Shown here one piece after another: positions 18,683-27,620 of a stretch of DNA of 64,000 nt; position 1 is the stretch's first letter; each line of letters begins with the position of its first letter. The position numbers were made by a program, and so were the translations under genes. The stretch is from Thiohalomonas denitrificans (GTDB taxonomy: Bacteria; Pseudomonadota; Gammaproteobacteria; Thiohalomonadales; Thiohalomonadaceae): NCBI RefSeq assembly GCF_900102855.1, contig NZ_FMWD01000005.1:268872-332871 (forward strand). The letters run 5' to 3'. The notes beneath the pieces are model-generated. The model did not search any database, had not been told where the DNA came from, and was given only the letters and a program-made list of their open reading frames with translations.

Positions 18683-20662
18683 TCAGTTCGGCGTGGTCAT
18701 GACGCCGATCAACACCAGGGTCAGCAAAGCCAGACCGGCCATGATCAGCACGCTGGTGATAAACGACGAGGCCAGTTCGGCGCGGCGCGAGGGGCGCTTC
18801 ACCAGATGCTTCTCCAACTCCCCGCGCTCGACGAGCCGCTCGTATTCGAGACGGTGGTCGTGCTTGAACTCCTCGATGGGGATCGCACCGGTGAAGATGG
18901 TGGTGCTCATCGGGAAGCGCTCGGGCCGGAAGTGCACATTAAAGAAGTGCACCGAGTTGAGGAAGATGGCCGCCAGCAGGGCCTCCTCGGCGTGGATCAG
19001 CGTGGCGAAGTTGAACACCGATCCCGGCAGGAGCAGTGCGGTCTTCTCCGGCGCGAACAGTATCAAGCCCGTGGTGCCGATCACGGCCGTACCCCAGAAG
19101 GGCGCCCAATAATCGAACTTCTGCCAATAGGTCCAGTGACAGAATTTGGGGCGGGGGCCGCGACCAAAGAACCACTTGAACATGTCCCGCAGATCCTCGA
19201 GGTCCTTCCAGCTGGGCAGCATCGAGGTGCCGCCGAACCACTCGAAGGTTCCGAGTTTGCGCTTGCGCTGAATGTTGATCAGCGCGATGGTCAAGTGAAC
19301 CGCAAAGATCGCCAGCCAGATAATGGCGGCGGTACGATGGATGATGCCCTCCACCTGCGGACCACCGAGGAACGCCACCACTGCCTTCGCCCAGTCAGTG
19401 TGGGAGAACAGCAGGGTCGTGCCGGTGAGGATCAGGGTCATCGTGGAAATGGCAAACAGCCCGTGAATCCAGCGCCACGTCGCCGAGAAACGGCGGAAGT
19501 AGACCTTATCGGGGTTGTCGAGATCCTCAATGAAGCCCCGACCCTGGAAGCGCTCCACCACCTCGCGGAACAGCCACAGCAGCACGTGCAGCCAGAAAAA
19601 GGCGATGACGCCGATTATGAGCGCCTGCATGAAGCGCTTGGCGAACCACAGGCCCGGATAGTTCTCCGGGTCGTCCGCATCACCGTGCGGCAGAAAGGCC
19701 AGGAAGTTCGCGTTGGCACTCTCGTGGCAGGTTTGGCAGTTCTCCAGCCGGTTGTCGGCGTGGATCTCGGAGGTCGGGTCATCCTCACCCTTCACCCCAT
19801 GGCCACCGTGGCAGTCGTGGCACTTGGCCGTATTGGTGTAGCCAAGGCGGTGCACCTGACCGTGATAGGAGGCGAAGTAGGTCCGCTGCGCGTCCTCGTG
19901 ACAGTCGCCGCAATTCTTCGTGATTGCCAGTTTGGCGGCGTCCCCTTCGGGTTCCGTGATGGCGTGTGTGGTATGGCAGTCGGAGCAAACCGCGGCGTCG
20001 CTGTCGCCCTCCTCCAGAACCGCACGACCGTGGTCGGAATCGCGGTACTCGGCCAGCTCGTCTTCGTGGCAGCTGCCGCAAATCTCCGGATTCTTCAGCC
20101 GCTGTTCGGCGCGCTGCTGGCTGCCGAGCTCGCCGATGTTGTGAGCATCGTGGCAGTCGTAACAGGTGGCATTGGTCCGGGACTCGTCGAGCTTGCTCGG
20201 GCTGGCATGGACCGAGCCCATGAAGTTCTCGATCTCTTTATTGACCACCTCAAGGCGCTCGTACTCGGGATCATCCTTGTGCTCGGCCCACATCTCTTTG
20301 TGGCACTCGACACAACCGACGACCACTTGCGGAGCCTCCCGGTGTGGTACCCGATCTATGGTCGTGTGGCAGTCGGTGCAGCTGTGCTCGCCGTGAACAC
20401 TCGCATCGAGCCGTCCGTGCTCCACGTAGATATCAACCGGACTGCCGTCATCACGGACATCCGTCTTTTGATCCTCATCCCCATGACAGGTCAGGCAGCG
20501 CTCATCAGGGATGATGCGCTCCCGGGTCTCGAGGTCGAAGTATTGCAGGACCCCCTCGACCGCCGGATCCGAATTTTCGGCATGGGCGAAAGGTGCGATA
20601 AAAAGCATGAGGGCGGCCGCCCAGAGGCAGGTCATGGCCACCGGTGCGATGCGTCTGGGCAT
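18683..20662 (-). CDS. Nine-heme cytochrome c fused to a membrane cytochrome b domain
   Basis: 659 residues. A Sec signal (TCLWAAALMLFIAPFAHA) is followed by a periplasmic region with nine CXXCH motifs in order: CLTCH, CTDCH, CVECH, CYDCH, CGSCH, CSDCH, CGDCH, CHDCH, CQTCH. From about residue 345 there are five or six membrane helices with histidines suited to b-heme ligation (FFWLHVLLW, WRWIHGLF, IIHRTAAIIW, FAVHLTIAL, LIHAEEALL). This resembles the cytochrome b subunits of hydrogenases and formate dehydrogenases. As the first gene of the operon with fccA and fccB, it may connect periplasmic sulfide-derived electrons with the quinone pool. That role is inferred; no characterised homologue is claimed. 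Confidence 0.85.
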   Translation of the reverse strand: MPRRIAPVAMTCLWAAALMLFIAPFAHAENSDPAVEGVLQYFDLETRERIIPDERCLTCHGDEDQKTDVRDDGSPVDIYVEHGRLDASVHGEHSCTDCHTTIDRVPHREAPQVVVGCVECHKEMWAEHKDDPEYERLEVVNKEIENFMGSVHASPSKLDESRTNATCYDCHDAHNIGELGSQQRAEQRLKNPEICGSCHEDELAEYRDSDHGRAVLEEGDSDAAVCSDCHTTHAITEPEGDAAKLAITKNCGDCHEDAQRTYFASYHGQVHRLGYTNTAKCHDCHGGHGVKGEDDPTSEIHADNRLENCQTCHESANANFLAFLPHGDADDPENYPGLWFAKRFMQALIIGVIAFFWLHVLLWLFREVVERFQGRGFIEDLDNPDKVYFRRFSATWRWIHGLFAISTMTLILTGTTLLFSHTDWAKAVVAFLGGPQVEGIIHRTAAIIWLAIFAVHLTIALINIQRKRKLGTFEWFGGTSMLPSWKDLEDLRDMFKWFFGRGPRPKFCHWTYWQKFDYWAPFWGTAVIGTTGLILFAPEKTALLLPGSVFNFATLIHAEEALLAAIFLNSVHFFNVHFRPERFPMSTTIFTGAIPIEEFKHDHRLEYERLVERGELEKHLVKRPSRRAELASSFITSVLIMAGLALLTLVLIGVMTTPN

Positions 20663-21404
20663 CGTATTCTTCTCCTATTTTCCTTTGGTGGACGCGAAAT
20701 TCGCGCGCCTTCGTATATTTTTGATTCGGACTTATTTGACGAGGTGCAGATCCAGGGAGTCCGGAAATACAACACGGACAAGCGCTGTTTTGATGCGGTC
20801 GGTAGTACCGAACGCACGACCGCGTGATCGCGCACGAAATCTGGCGCAGTGGGATATCGAACGGGAATGGTCCACCCTCCCGCTAACCCGCATGCCGATA
20901 TGGCTGAAGGTCGTTGAACGGGTGTTACGTAGGGGCGAACAGAAGCTGCCGATGGTGTGGCCAAACGCCTCGACACCATGGGTTCGGGTAGCCGTCGCGT
21001 CGCCTTCCGGCAAAACGGACGGTCGCAACAAACCCAACCCGAACTCCCCGAGGCCGGCGGCCGGCGGGAGTTCGCGTTGGGTCAGGCACGGGAAATACCA
21101 GGCCATGCGTAGCTCTCCTTTGGTAAATACTGCCCCCCCCAGTTTGGCAACAAGCGGGAACACATTTTCCATGCGAGCTACTTACTATTCCTGACATTCT
21201 AATGATGACGAGCTCTTTGGTCCAGATCCCGACGACGCATTCTCAAAAAACAAGAACTGCGAAAGATTCTAAGACTTATTTTAAATTAATCGACTTCCAG
21301 TCAAAGCGGGAAACATCCAGTTACAACTTGAAACAACACTCCTCCTCGCCGCCTGTAATAATTTTACCGGGCCCATAACACCAATTAATACCGGAGGGAT
21401 TCAC
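20663..21404. other. Long spacer upstream of the multiheme cytochrome operon
   Basis: About 740 bp separating divergent genes. It should hold promoters for the minus-strand cytochrome operon and the plus-strand DUF3365 gene. It contains a strong inverted repeat at 21033-21081 (CCCAACCCGAACTCCC against GGGAGTTCGCGTTGGG around a CCGGCGGCCGG core) and an AT-rich stretch at 21240-21300. One weak open frame is listed separately. Confidence 0.6.
20732..21106 (-). CDS. Possible small protein (doubtful)
   Basis: A 124-residue frame starting MAWYFPCLTQRELPPAAG has a good AAGGAG box 8 nt before its ATG (21106), which is the only reason to list it. The sequence is rich in Arg, Ser and Thr, shows no recognisable domain, and is crossed by the 21033-21081 inverted repeat. 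It could be a leader-type ORF upstream of the cytochrome operon, a decayed gene, or noise. I favour noise. Confidence 0.2.
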   Translation of the reverse strand: MAWYFPCLTQRELPPAAGLGEFGLGLLRPSVLPEGDATATRTHGVEAFGHTIGSFCSPLRNTRSTTFSHIGMRVSGRVDHSRSISHCARFRARSRGRAFGTTDRIKTALVRVVFPDSLDLHLVK

Positions 21405-22193
21405 ATGAAAAAGTTTGCATTGCAGACGGCGGCTGGCCTCGGCCTGCTTTTTTTCTCCTGCCATACGGCGATCGCCGAGGAGATCGGTGTGCCGGCCCAG
21501 GGGGGGCACCCGGAATACCTGTTCCTGGAGAAGGTGCCGCAGGAGCAGGGCCGTGCCACGGCAGAGATGATCTCTCAGGCACTCGCCATCGGCCGCCTGG
21601 TGATCTTCAGCCATATGAAGAAACTCACCGATCCCGAGCTGGGCGATAAGGGGTTCACCGGCGATTACTTCGTCGAACAGTGGCTCGCTGCACTGGAACC
21701 ACAGCTCATGGACGTCACCCCGGTACAGCAGCGTATTCTCGATAAGCTCATCTGGGCGGGCAAACTCAGCATCGACAACAATCAGGACAGGCTCAACGTG
21801 AAGGGAACGGGCTGGAAGCACTTCCTGCCGGCCAAGTGGGCCCGCGAGGCGGGTCTGATGTTCAACTCCCGTACCGGAATCGTCACCCGCCAGCCGGCCC
21901 GCAACTACCGCCATCCCAGCAACGCCCCCGACAGCATGGACAAGGCGGTGCTCACGCGTTTCATCCAACCTGACCATGATGGTAAGCCTTACGGCGAAGA
22001 GACGATGATGGGCAAACAGCCGGTCTACCGGTACTTCGAACCGGTCGAACTGATGGAGCCATGCCTGGCTTGCCACGGCAAACCCGAGGGTGAATTGGAC
22101 GTACTGGGTTACAAAAAAGATGGTCTCGAGGCAGGCGACGTGATCGGCATGATCAGTGTTGCGGTTCCCATCGAAGGTCCATCCGGGAAATAG
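21405..22193 (+). CDS. Periplasmic DUF3365 (Tll0287-like) putative heme protein
   Basis: 262 residues with a clear Sec signal (MKKFALQTAAGLGLLFFSCH...AIA) and a GGAGGG box before the ATG. The body matches the DUF3365 fold: an antiparallel helical part, then RQPARNYRHPSNAPDS, and near the C terminus the heme-type site CLACHGKPEG. Family members bind a c-type heme and are suspected redox or gas sensors; some are fused to histidine kinases, but this one stands alone. It diverges from the multiheme-cytochrome/fcc operon, so it may be a soluble electron carrier or sensor for that system (inference). Confidence 0.8.
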   Translation: MKKFALQTAAGLGLLFFSCHTAIAEEIGVPAQGGHPEYLFLEKVPQEQGRATAEMISQALAIGRLVIFSHMKKLTDPELGDKGFTGDYFVEQWLAALEPQLMDVTPVQQRILDKLIWAGKLSIDNNQDRLNVKGTGWKHFLPAKWAREAGLMFNSRTGIVTRQPARNYRHPSNAPDSMDKAVLTRFIQPDHDGKPYGEETMMGKQPVYRYFEPVELMEPCLACHGKPEGELDVLGYKKDGLEAGDVIGMISVAVPIEGPSGK

Positions 22194-22342
22194 TGTAATA
22201 CCAGCCGGGGAATACAGAACGGCGGTTCACCACGGGGCGCACGGGGGAACCCAATCGGGTTACCCGGGCTTCCCGTGGTCCCTGTGATTTATCCTTCCGT
22301 CCCCAGAGCGTGCCGTTACAGGTGCTTGTGAGTTGTAGCCCC

Positions 22343-22421
22343 GTAGGGTGGATAAGCGGAGCGCATCCACCTTATCCCAGGCTGTTGTTGGCGGATGCGT
22401 CTGACGCTTATCCGCCCTACG
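22343..22421. repeat. Dispersed palindromic repeat (GTAGGGTGGATAAGCG family)
   Basis: Arms GTAGGGTGGATAAGCG and CGCTTATCCGCCCTAC flank GCGCATCC / GGATGCGT. It is bracketed by direct copies of GGTGCTTGTG (22321 and 22426). The remainder of the 22194-22502 spacer shows no gene. Confidence 0.88.
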
Positions 22422-22502
22422 GATGGTGCTTGTGGGTTGCAATTGCGGGATGGGCGACGTGCCCTACCCACTAAAGCCCGACCTGTGCGGGGTTCTCCAA
22501 GC

Positions 22503-22916
22503 TCAGGAGATCTTTTCGGCCACTTTTCCGGCGTAATTCGGCAGACGCTCTACTGCCGGGAATAGCTCACGCTCCTCGAAACGTACGTGACGGGAGAGTG
22601 CATCGGCAAAGGCGAGAAGAACCCGGGGCCGGGGTGAAGCCAACCGGTCGGCCAGGTCCGTCAGTTCCGCGTGCTCGGCGAGCGTACGCTCCACCAGCAT
22701 TTTTTCGCCGGCCCGGGCCAGTACCGGCAATAGCCAGTTTTCTTCCTGATCGAAATGGGGCTTGAGCTCGGTTTCAAACTTCCGGCGCACCAGGTCAGCC
22801 AGATTCCTTACGGACCCCGGTTCGCCCTCGTGGGCGACCCGGCGGGCACGGAGGGCAAGTGAAAGTGCTCCGTGGTGCTCTCGTGAGAGAGCGATCAGGG
22901 GCTCGGATCGTTTCAT
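22503..22916 (-). CDS. Hemerythrin-like HHE domain protein
   Basis: 137 residues, one four-helix hemerythrin (HHE) domain. Candidate di-iron ligands are spaced as expected: LSREHHGAL near the start, HFDQEENWLLPVL (HxxxE), AEHAELT, and HVRFEERELFP (HxxxE) near the end. No signal peptide, so it is cytoplasmic. Proteins of this type bind oxygen or NO, or repair iron-sulfur centres; which applies here cannot be read from the sequence. It stands alone between two repeat-bearing spacers. Confidence 0.88.
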   Translation of the reverse strand: MKRSEPLIALSREHHGALSLALRARRVAHEGEPGSVRNLADLVRRKFETELKPHFDQEENWLLPVLARAGEKMLVERTLAEHAELTDLADRLASPRPRVLLAFADALSRHVRFEERELFPAVERLPNYAGKVAEKIS

Positions 22917-23045
22917 GAGATGACTCCTGGTCCAGGTTGCAGGCTATCTGGCGCTTGAAAATCGAGCGCGGCGTTGTGGTCAGGCTTCCAGCCACGTCGG
23001 CTGAAGCCGTTCACCATCGTTGAATGACGGGCACTTCTATAAATT

Positions 23046-23114
23046 CGTTATTCCCACGAAAGCGGGAATCCAGCCGTTGATTTTACTGGGCTCCCGCTTT
23101 CGCGGGAGTGACGA
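23046..23114. repeat. Palindromic repeat (ATTCCCGCxxxxGCGGGAATCC family)
   Basis: Arms ATTCCCACGAAAGCGGGAATCC and CTCCCGCTTTCGCGGGAGTGAC form adjacent hairpins. Related, more GC-rich copies are at 32748-32846 and 49633-49770. The surrounding 22917-23217 spacer shows nothing else. Confidence 0.8.
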
Positions 23115-23217
23115 AAAATGAATGTTAGAGGTTCCCTGAAACGGCGCACCTCTTTCTTGACTATTTTACTAGGTCTATAAAGGAAAGACCAATACGCCCA
23201 TCAGCAGCGTGCCCGTG

Positions 23218-24147
23218 TCAATCAGCCCCGGCCCGGTGCGAACGGTTTCCAACCACCTCGAGGTTTTCGTGCGCCTTCTCGTAATACTGCGGCGAAAGGT
23301 GCACGGCCCGGTCGAGATATTTCTGTGCCGAATCGAGATCGTCGTTGTGAAGCGACAGGTAGCCGACATTGTTGTACGCGCCGGGTTTGTCCGTCACACG
23401 CTGAAATGCAGCCACTGCCTCTTGATAACGGCCCGTCCTGGCCAGGACCAGGCCGAGATTGTGCCAGGCCCGCTCATATTCCGGGTCCCGGTGGACAGCG
23501 GTCTTGAGACGGGCAATCGCCTGGTGGTAGTCCCTGGAGAGATAGAGCGAATAGCCGAGATTGTTATGGACCCGGGCAGATGTGGGCACCAGAAGAAGTG
23601 CGGTTTCATACGACTCCCGAGCCACATCATGCTCGCCGCGCAGATCGGCAAGGATCCCCAACCCGTTGTGGGCCCGCCAGCGTCGAACATCGATCTGGAC
23701 CGCACGTTCCAGCACTTGTTGACTTTCGTCATAACGCCTTGCGCGTAAAAGGGCGAGCCCAAGCCCCTCGTTGAGAGCCGGATGTTCGTTGTCGAACCGG
23801 AGACCGCTTCTGAAAGTCCTTGCGGCGAGGGCGAGGCGGTCCCGCTCCAGATGTATCGTCCCGATGCGCTCATAGGCAGGGATGGTTTTCGGATTGAGCT
23901 CAAGGGCCTGAACGTAACGATAAAGCGCCAGATCCCGATCTCCTCGACTCAGGGCCTTGTCGCCCCGGCTCATCGCCTCCGTGACGTTCTCGACAGGCAT
24001 TTCCGTCGCATAAGCCACTTTCTCTTTGCCGTCATACAAGTGATCAAAAGATCCGGTTTTAGTCGACTTCGGAGTCGATGCACAACCGGCCATTACGACC
24101 ACGATGGCAAAGATCCCCGTCATTCGAATCGCGTCAGCTGCTTTCAT
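23218..24147 (-). CDS. tadD: TadD-like TPR lipoprotein of the Flp pilus system
   Basis: 309 residues. A lipoprotein signal ends in the lipobox MAGCAS, so the protein should be membrane-anchored. About six TPR units follow from residue 60, with repeating patterns such as ALYRYVQALELNP, AHNGLGILADLRGEHD, VHNNLGYSLYLSRDYHQA and AWHNLGLVLARTGRYQEA. TadD proteins act as pilotins or assembly factors for the outer-membrane secretin in Tad systems. It is the last gene of the tad locus and is separated from tadC by about 170 bp, so it may have its own promoter. Confidence 0.88.
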   Translation of the reverse strand: MKAADAIRMTGIFAIVVVMAGCASTPKSTKTGSFDHLYDGKEKVAYATEMPVENVTEAMSRGDKALSRGDRDLALYRYVQALELNPKTIPAYERIGTIHLERDRLALAARTFRSGLRFDNEHPALNEGLGLALLRARRYDESQQVLERAVQIDVRRWRAHNGLGILADLRGEHDVARESYETALLLVPTSARVHNNLGYSLYLSRDYHQAIARLKTAVHRDPEYERAWHNLGLVLARTGRYQEAVAAFQRVTDKPGAYNNVGYLSLHNDDLDSAQKYLDRAVHLSPQYYEKAHENLEVVGNRSHRAGAD

Positions 24148-24321
24148 TTTTTTACACCTTTTCGATAATGGCTTCGCGAATCTCGCAAAAATCCGGCGTC
24201 TGCGTTCCCGGCCGGAAAAGACAGATTATGGCGCGGACCGAACGAACTTCATTGGACCTCGGGACGTGCCTGATCGGCCCTGCTCCTCGTGTACTGAACG
24301 CCCTCTTTCTCCCATTGCCTG

Positions 24322-25278
24322 TTAACGAAACGCTGCCAGCACACCGAGTATTGCCGGACCGATCGCGACCAGAAAGAACGATGGAAACAGACACAGCACC
24401 AGCGGAAAGATCATCTTCGTACCGATCTTGGCGGCTGCCTCTTCCGCTTTCTGCATCCGTCGATCACGAAATTCTGTCGCAAAGATGCGCAGGGCATCGG
24501 CAATGCTGGTGCCAAAACGCATGCTCTGCACCAGCAGCGTGACGAGGCCGCGCAGCTCTTCGAGTCCGGTTCGTTCCGCGAGGTTTCTCAACGCATCCGT
24601 ATGGGAAACACCGGCACGGACTTCGACATTGACCAGCGACAACTCCCCGGCGAGCTCGGGATGACTGACCCCCAGATCATCCGCAACGCGCTGTATGGCC
24701 CCTTTCAGACCGAGCCCCGCCTCCGCACAGACCACCAGCAGGTCAAGGGCATCCGGCAATCCCTCCATGAGGCGCCGCTGGCGAGCAGTTACCTTTTTGT
24801 GAAGTACATAATTGGGACCAAACAGGCCCACTCCTCCACCGGTCACTGCCGCAAACAGTACTTGCTGCATCGCTAACCCCGGGATCCAGGCAGCGACAAA
24901 AAACACCAGCATCGGGAGTCCTACGGTAAGCATGATCTTTAGGGCAAAAAAGGAACCGAGAGCATTGGGTCGACGAAAGCCAGCCTGAACCAGCTGACGC
25001 TTTACGTGGGCCTGCTCACGATGGTCCTTGGGAATAATGCGATGGTAATAGGGAGTCAGACGCTCCATGAAACGGGCGGCAACCCCCTTTCGGCCGATCG
25101 AGGAGTCCTCCGTCAAACGCTGCAGCCGCTGGCGCGTCGGACTGTTCAGCCCGTTGACCAGCAAAAGACCCGCCACGCCAAACGAGAAGGCCGCTACGCC
25201 CATGACGATGCTGAACACAACCGATACCGCCTCGGGTGATCCCGAAAGCCGGCTCAACAGTGCAACGAAGTAATCCAT
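24322..25278 (-). CDS. tadC: TadC, inner-membrane platform protein
   Basis: 318 residues, type II secretion F-domain protein. Hydrophobic helices lie at the N terminus (VFSIVMGVAAFSFGVAGLL), in the middle (LTVGLPMLVFFVAAWIPGL) and at the C terminus (FPLVLCLFPSFFLVAIGPA). The T2SSF core contains GLPDALDLLVVCAEAGL and FGTSIADALRIFATEFRD. TadC pairs with TadB to form the platform on which the TadA ATPase works. The start ATG 25278 (MDYFVALL) has GGAG upstream. It follows tadB by 13 bp. Confidence 0.93.
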   Translation of the reverse strand: MDYFVALLSRLSGSPEAVSVVFSIVMGVAAFSFGVAGLLLVNGLNSPTRQRLQRLTEDSSIGRKGVAARFMERLTPYYHRIIPKDHREQAHVKRQLVQAGFRRPNALGSFFALKIMLTVGLPMLVFFVAAWIPGLAMQQVLFAAVTGGGVGLFGPNYVLHKKVTARQRRLMEGLPDALDLLVVCAEAGLGLKGAIQRVADDLGVSHPELAGELSLVNVEVRAGVSHTDALRNLAERTGLEELRGLVTLLVQSMRFGTSIADALRIFATEFRDRRMQKAEEAAAKIGTKMIFPLVLCLFPSFFLVAIGPAILGVLAAFR

Positions 25279-25291
25279 GTCCCCACTCCTG

Positions 25292-26266
25292 TCAGACCTG
25301 GATACGTAACAGTTTTCGAATCCAGAAAATGCCAATCGTCCCCATGACAACGGCACCCACCACCAGCTTTTGTCCCAACGGGTCGTTGATCAGCCGCGGC
25401 AGATAGTCGGGCGTGGTCACCGAAATGGCCGCAAAAAGACCCAAAGGCACCAGCGCCAATACCCAGGCCGAAAGACGCGCCTCGGCCGAAAGCGTCTTCA
25501 CCCGACGCTGGAATCGGAACCGGGCGCGAGTCACCTCGCTGATCTTCTCCAGAATTTCGGCCAGATTGCCCCCGGTCTCCCGCTGTACCAGTACCGCTGT
25601 CACCAGCGCCATCACGGTGACGCTCGGCACTCGCGACAGCAGTCCGAGCAGTGCCCGACGCACATCTCCGCCATAGTTGATATCGGCGAAGACGATGGCG
25701 AACTCACGGCCAATCGGAGGTTCGAGGTCGTCGGCAACCAACCGCAGCGCCTGGGTGAAGGGGTGCCCGGCCCGCAAGGCCCGCACCATGACGCCCACCC
25801 CGTCCTGGAGTTGCTCCTCGAACTTCGCGATGCGCCTGGCACGGTCAACATGCAGTTTGGCGTAAGCGGCCATCACCACCCCGACACCTGCCAGGGCAGC
25901 CCAGCCCGGATGCCCGATGAAGAGCCCCACGACCAGTACTATGCCTGTCGCCGCCCCGAGGGCCTGGAGCACCAGTTGATGAACGGATTTCGTGTACCCA
26001 GCCTGTTCCATGGTCACTGCCAGTGCCGCCATTCCCGGCAGCTTCTCCATCGCCTGCTCCAGGGCGCTTTTCGGCTTCTGGCGGCGCCGTACGCCGCGTG
26101 CCGGCCCCGGATCCTCGGCCGCCATCTCTTTCAGCCTTCTTTGCAGACGCTTGCGCACGGCCCGGCTCTCACCGAAGACCGGCACAACGAAGCTGAAGGT
26201 CAGCAACGCTACCGCCGCAAAGACCAGCCCGATAAAGATCAGCGTTTCAGTTGAACCCCATTCCAT
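25292..26266 (-). CDS. tadB: TadB, inner-membrane platform protein
   Basis: 324 residues, T2SSF family. Layout: an N-terminal helix ([21 protein letters not shown]), a cytoplasmic basic segment, paired helices near 110-150, the F domain with [19 protein letters not shown] and [16 protein letters not shown], and a C-terminal helix. Partner of TadC. The first 20 bases overlap the 3' end of tadA, so translation is coupled. The start is set at ATG 26266 (MEWGSTETL). Confidence 0.93.
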   Translation of the reverse strand: MEWGSTETLIFIGLVFAAVALLTFSFVVPVFGESRAVRKRLQRRLKEMAAEDPGPARGVRRRQKPKSALEQAMEKLPGMAALAVTMEQAGYTKSVHQLVLQALGAATGIVLVVGLFIGHPGWAALAGVGVVMAAYAKLHVDRARRIAKFEEQLQDGVGVMVRALRAGHPFTQALRLVADDLEPPIGREFAIVFADINYGGDVRRALLGLLSRVPSVTVMALVTAVLVQRETGGNLAEILEKISEVTRARFRFQRRVKTLSAEARLSAWVLALVPLGLFAAISVTTPDYLPRLINDPLGQKLVVGAVVMGTIGIFWIRKLLRIQV

Positions 26267-27617
26267 GTCCGAAGCCCTCCTCTGGTTCGTACATGTCGAG
26301 CCCCATATCGATACCGTGCTGGACCAGCCGTTCGTGGCACTGGGGTACCACGCCGCTGGCAATGAATTCGCCCTTCACCCGGCCCTCCTCATCCAGACCG
26401 CGGCGGCGAAAGGAGAAGATTTCCGACATGGTGATCATCTCGCCCTCCATGCCGGTGATCTCCTGCACGCTGACCACGCGCCGGCCGCCATCCTGCTGCC
26501 GTTCCAGCTGAATCACGAAGTCCACTGCGGAGGCGATCTGGGCACGCAGCGCGCGAGGCGGAATATTGACTCCCGCCATGGCCACCATCGACTCGATGCG
26601 CGTCAGCGCATCACGCGGAGTGTTGGCGTGGATGGTGGTCATAGAGCCGTCGTGGCCGGTATTCATAGCCTGCAGCATGTCCAGTGCTTCGGAGCCACGG
26701 ACCTCGCCGACCACGATGCGGTCCGGCCGCATACGCAACGCATTGCGGACCAGGTCGCGCTGGGTAATCTCCCCCCTCCCCTCGATATTCGCCGGACGGG
26801 TCTCGACCCGGACCACATGCGGCTGTTGCAGCTGCAGTTCCGCCGAGTCCTCGATGGTGACAATCCGCTCGTCCGAAGGTATGAAGCCCGACATCACGTT
26901 CAGCAGCGTCGTCTTGCCGGAACCGGTGCCGCCTGAAATCACCACGTTCAGTCTTCCGCGTACTACCCCGTCGAACAGTTTCCTGATGGTCGCTGACATC
27001 GCACCCAGCTCCACCAGCTTGTCTGCATCCAGGCGTTCAGCAGGAAAGCGTCGAATCGACAGGGTTGGACCATCGATGGCCAGGGGTGGGATGATGACGT
27101 TCACGCGGGAGCCGTCATTCAGCCGCGCATCGACCATCGGCGATGACTCATCGATACGGCGCCCCACACGGGAGACAATACGGTCGATGATATTCATCAG
27201 ATGCGCATCGTCATGAAAGCGCGCATCGGTCTGCTCCAGCTTTCCGTAGCGTTCGACGTAGATGCTGTGGGCGCCGTTGACCAGAATATCCGATACGGTG
27301 GGATCGGCGAGGATCGGTTCGAGGGGACCGAGGCCGAGGATTTCATCCTCGATCTGACGCACTATGCGTTGCCGCGCCGTCACACTGAGGGGAATGGCCT
27401 CAGCCTCGATCACCTCACGGCTTACCTCCCGGATCTGGCGTCGCGCCTCCTCTTCACCGAGCCCGGACAGCAGGGACAGATCCAGTACGGTCAGCAACTT
27501 CTCATTGATATGCCGCTTCCACTTCTCCTCCGTTCCCCGTGAGTCAGCACTCTCCCGGGTGGCCGGCAAATCGCTGACGTCGGCCGCCACATCTGCATTG
27601 ATTCGATGTCGCATCAT
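26247..27617 (-). CDS. tadA: TadA/CpaF-type secretion ATPase
   Basis: 456 residues. The Walker A motif GGTGSGKT is at 229-236; an Asp box ([12 protein letters not shown]), a Walker B region ([19 protein letters not shown]) and a His box ([17 protein letters not shown]) follow. The N-terminal 100 residues form the usual helical CpaF lead. The hexameric enzyme drives pilin extrusion and, in Tad systems, probably retraction as well. It lies 3 bp after tadZ and overlaps tadB. Confidence 0.96.
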   Translation of the reverse strand: MMRHRINADVAADVSDLPATRESADSRGTEEKWKRHINEKLLTVLDLSLLSGLGEEEARRQIREVSREVIEAEAIPLSVTARQRIVRQIEDEILGLGPLEPILADPTVSDILVNGAHSIYVERYGKLEQTDARFHDDAHLMNIIDRIVSRVGRRIDESSPMVDARLNDGSRVNVIIPPLAIDGPTLSIRRFPAERLDADKLVELGAMSATIRKLFDGVVRGRLNVVISGGTGSGKTTLLNVMSGFIPSDERIVTIEDSAELQLQQPHVVRVETRPANIEGRGEITQRDLVRNALRMRPDRIVVGEVRGSEALDMLQAMNTGHDGSMTTIHANTPRDALTRIESMVAMAGVNIPPRALRAQIASAVDFVIQLERQQDGGRRVVSVQEITGMEGEMITMSEIFSFRRRGLDEEGRVKGEFIASGVVPQCHERLVQHGIDMGLDMYEPEEGFGHGMGFN

Positions 27618-27620
27618 TCC

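Noticed and set aside
18578..20827. A 749-residue plus-strand frame opposite the multiheme cytochrome
   Set aside because: Long only because of codon bias and GC content on the other strand; it lacks domain content.
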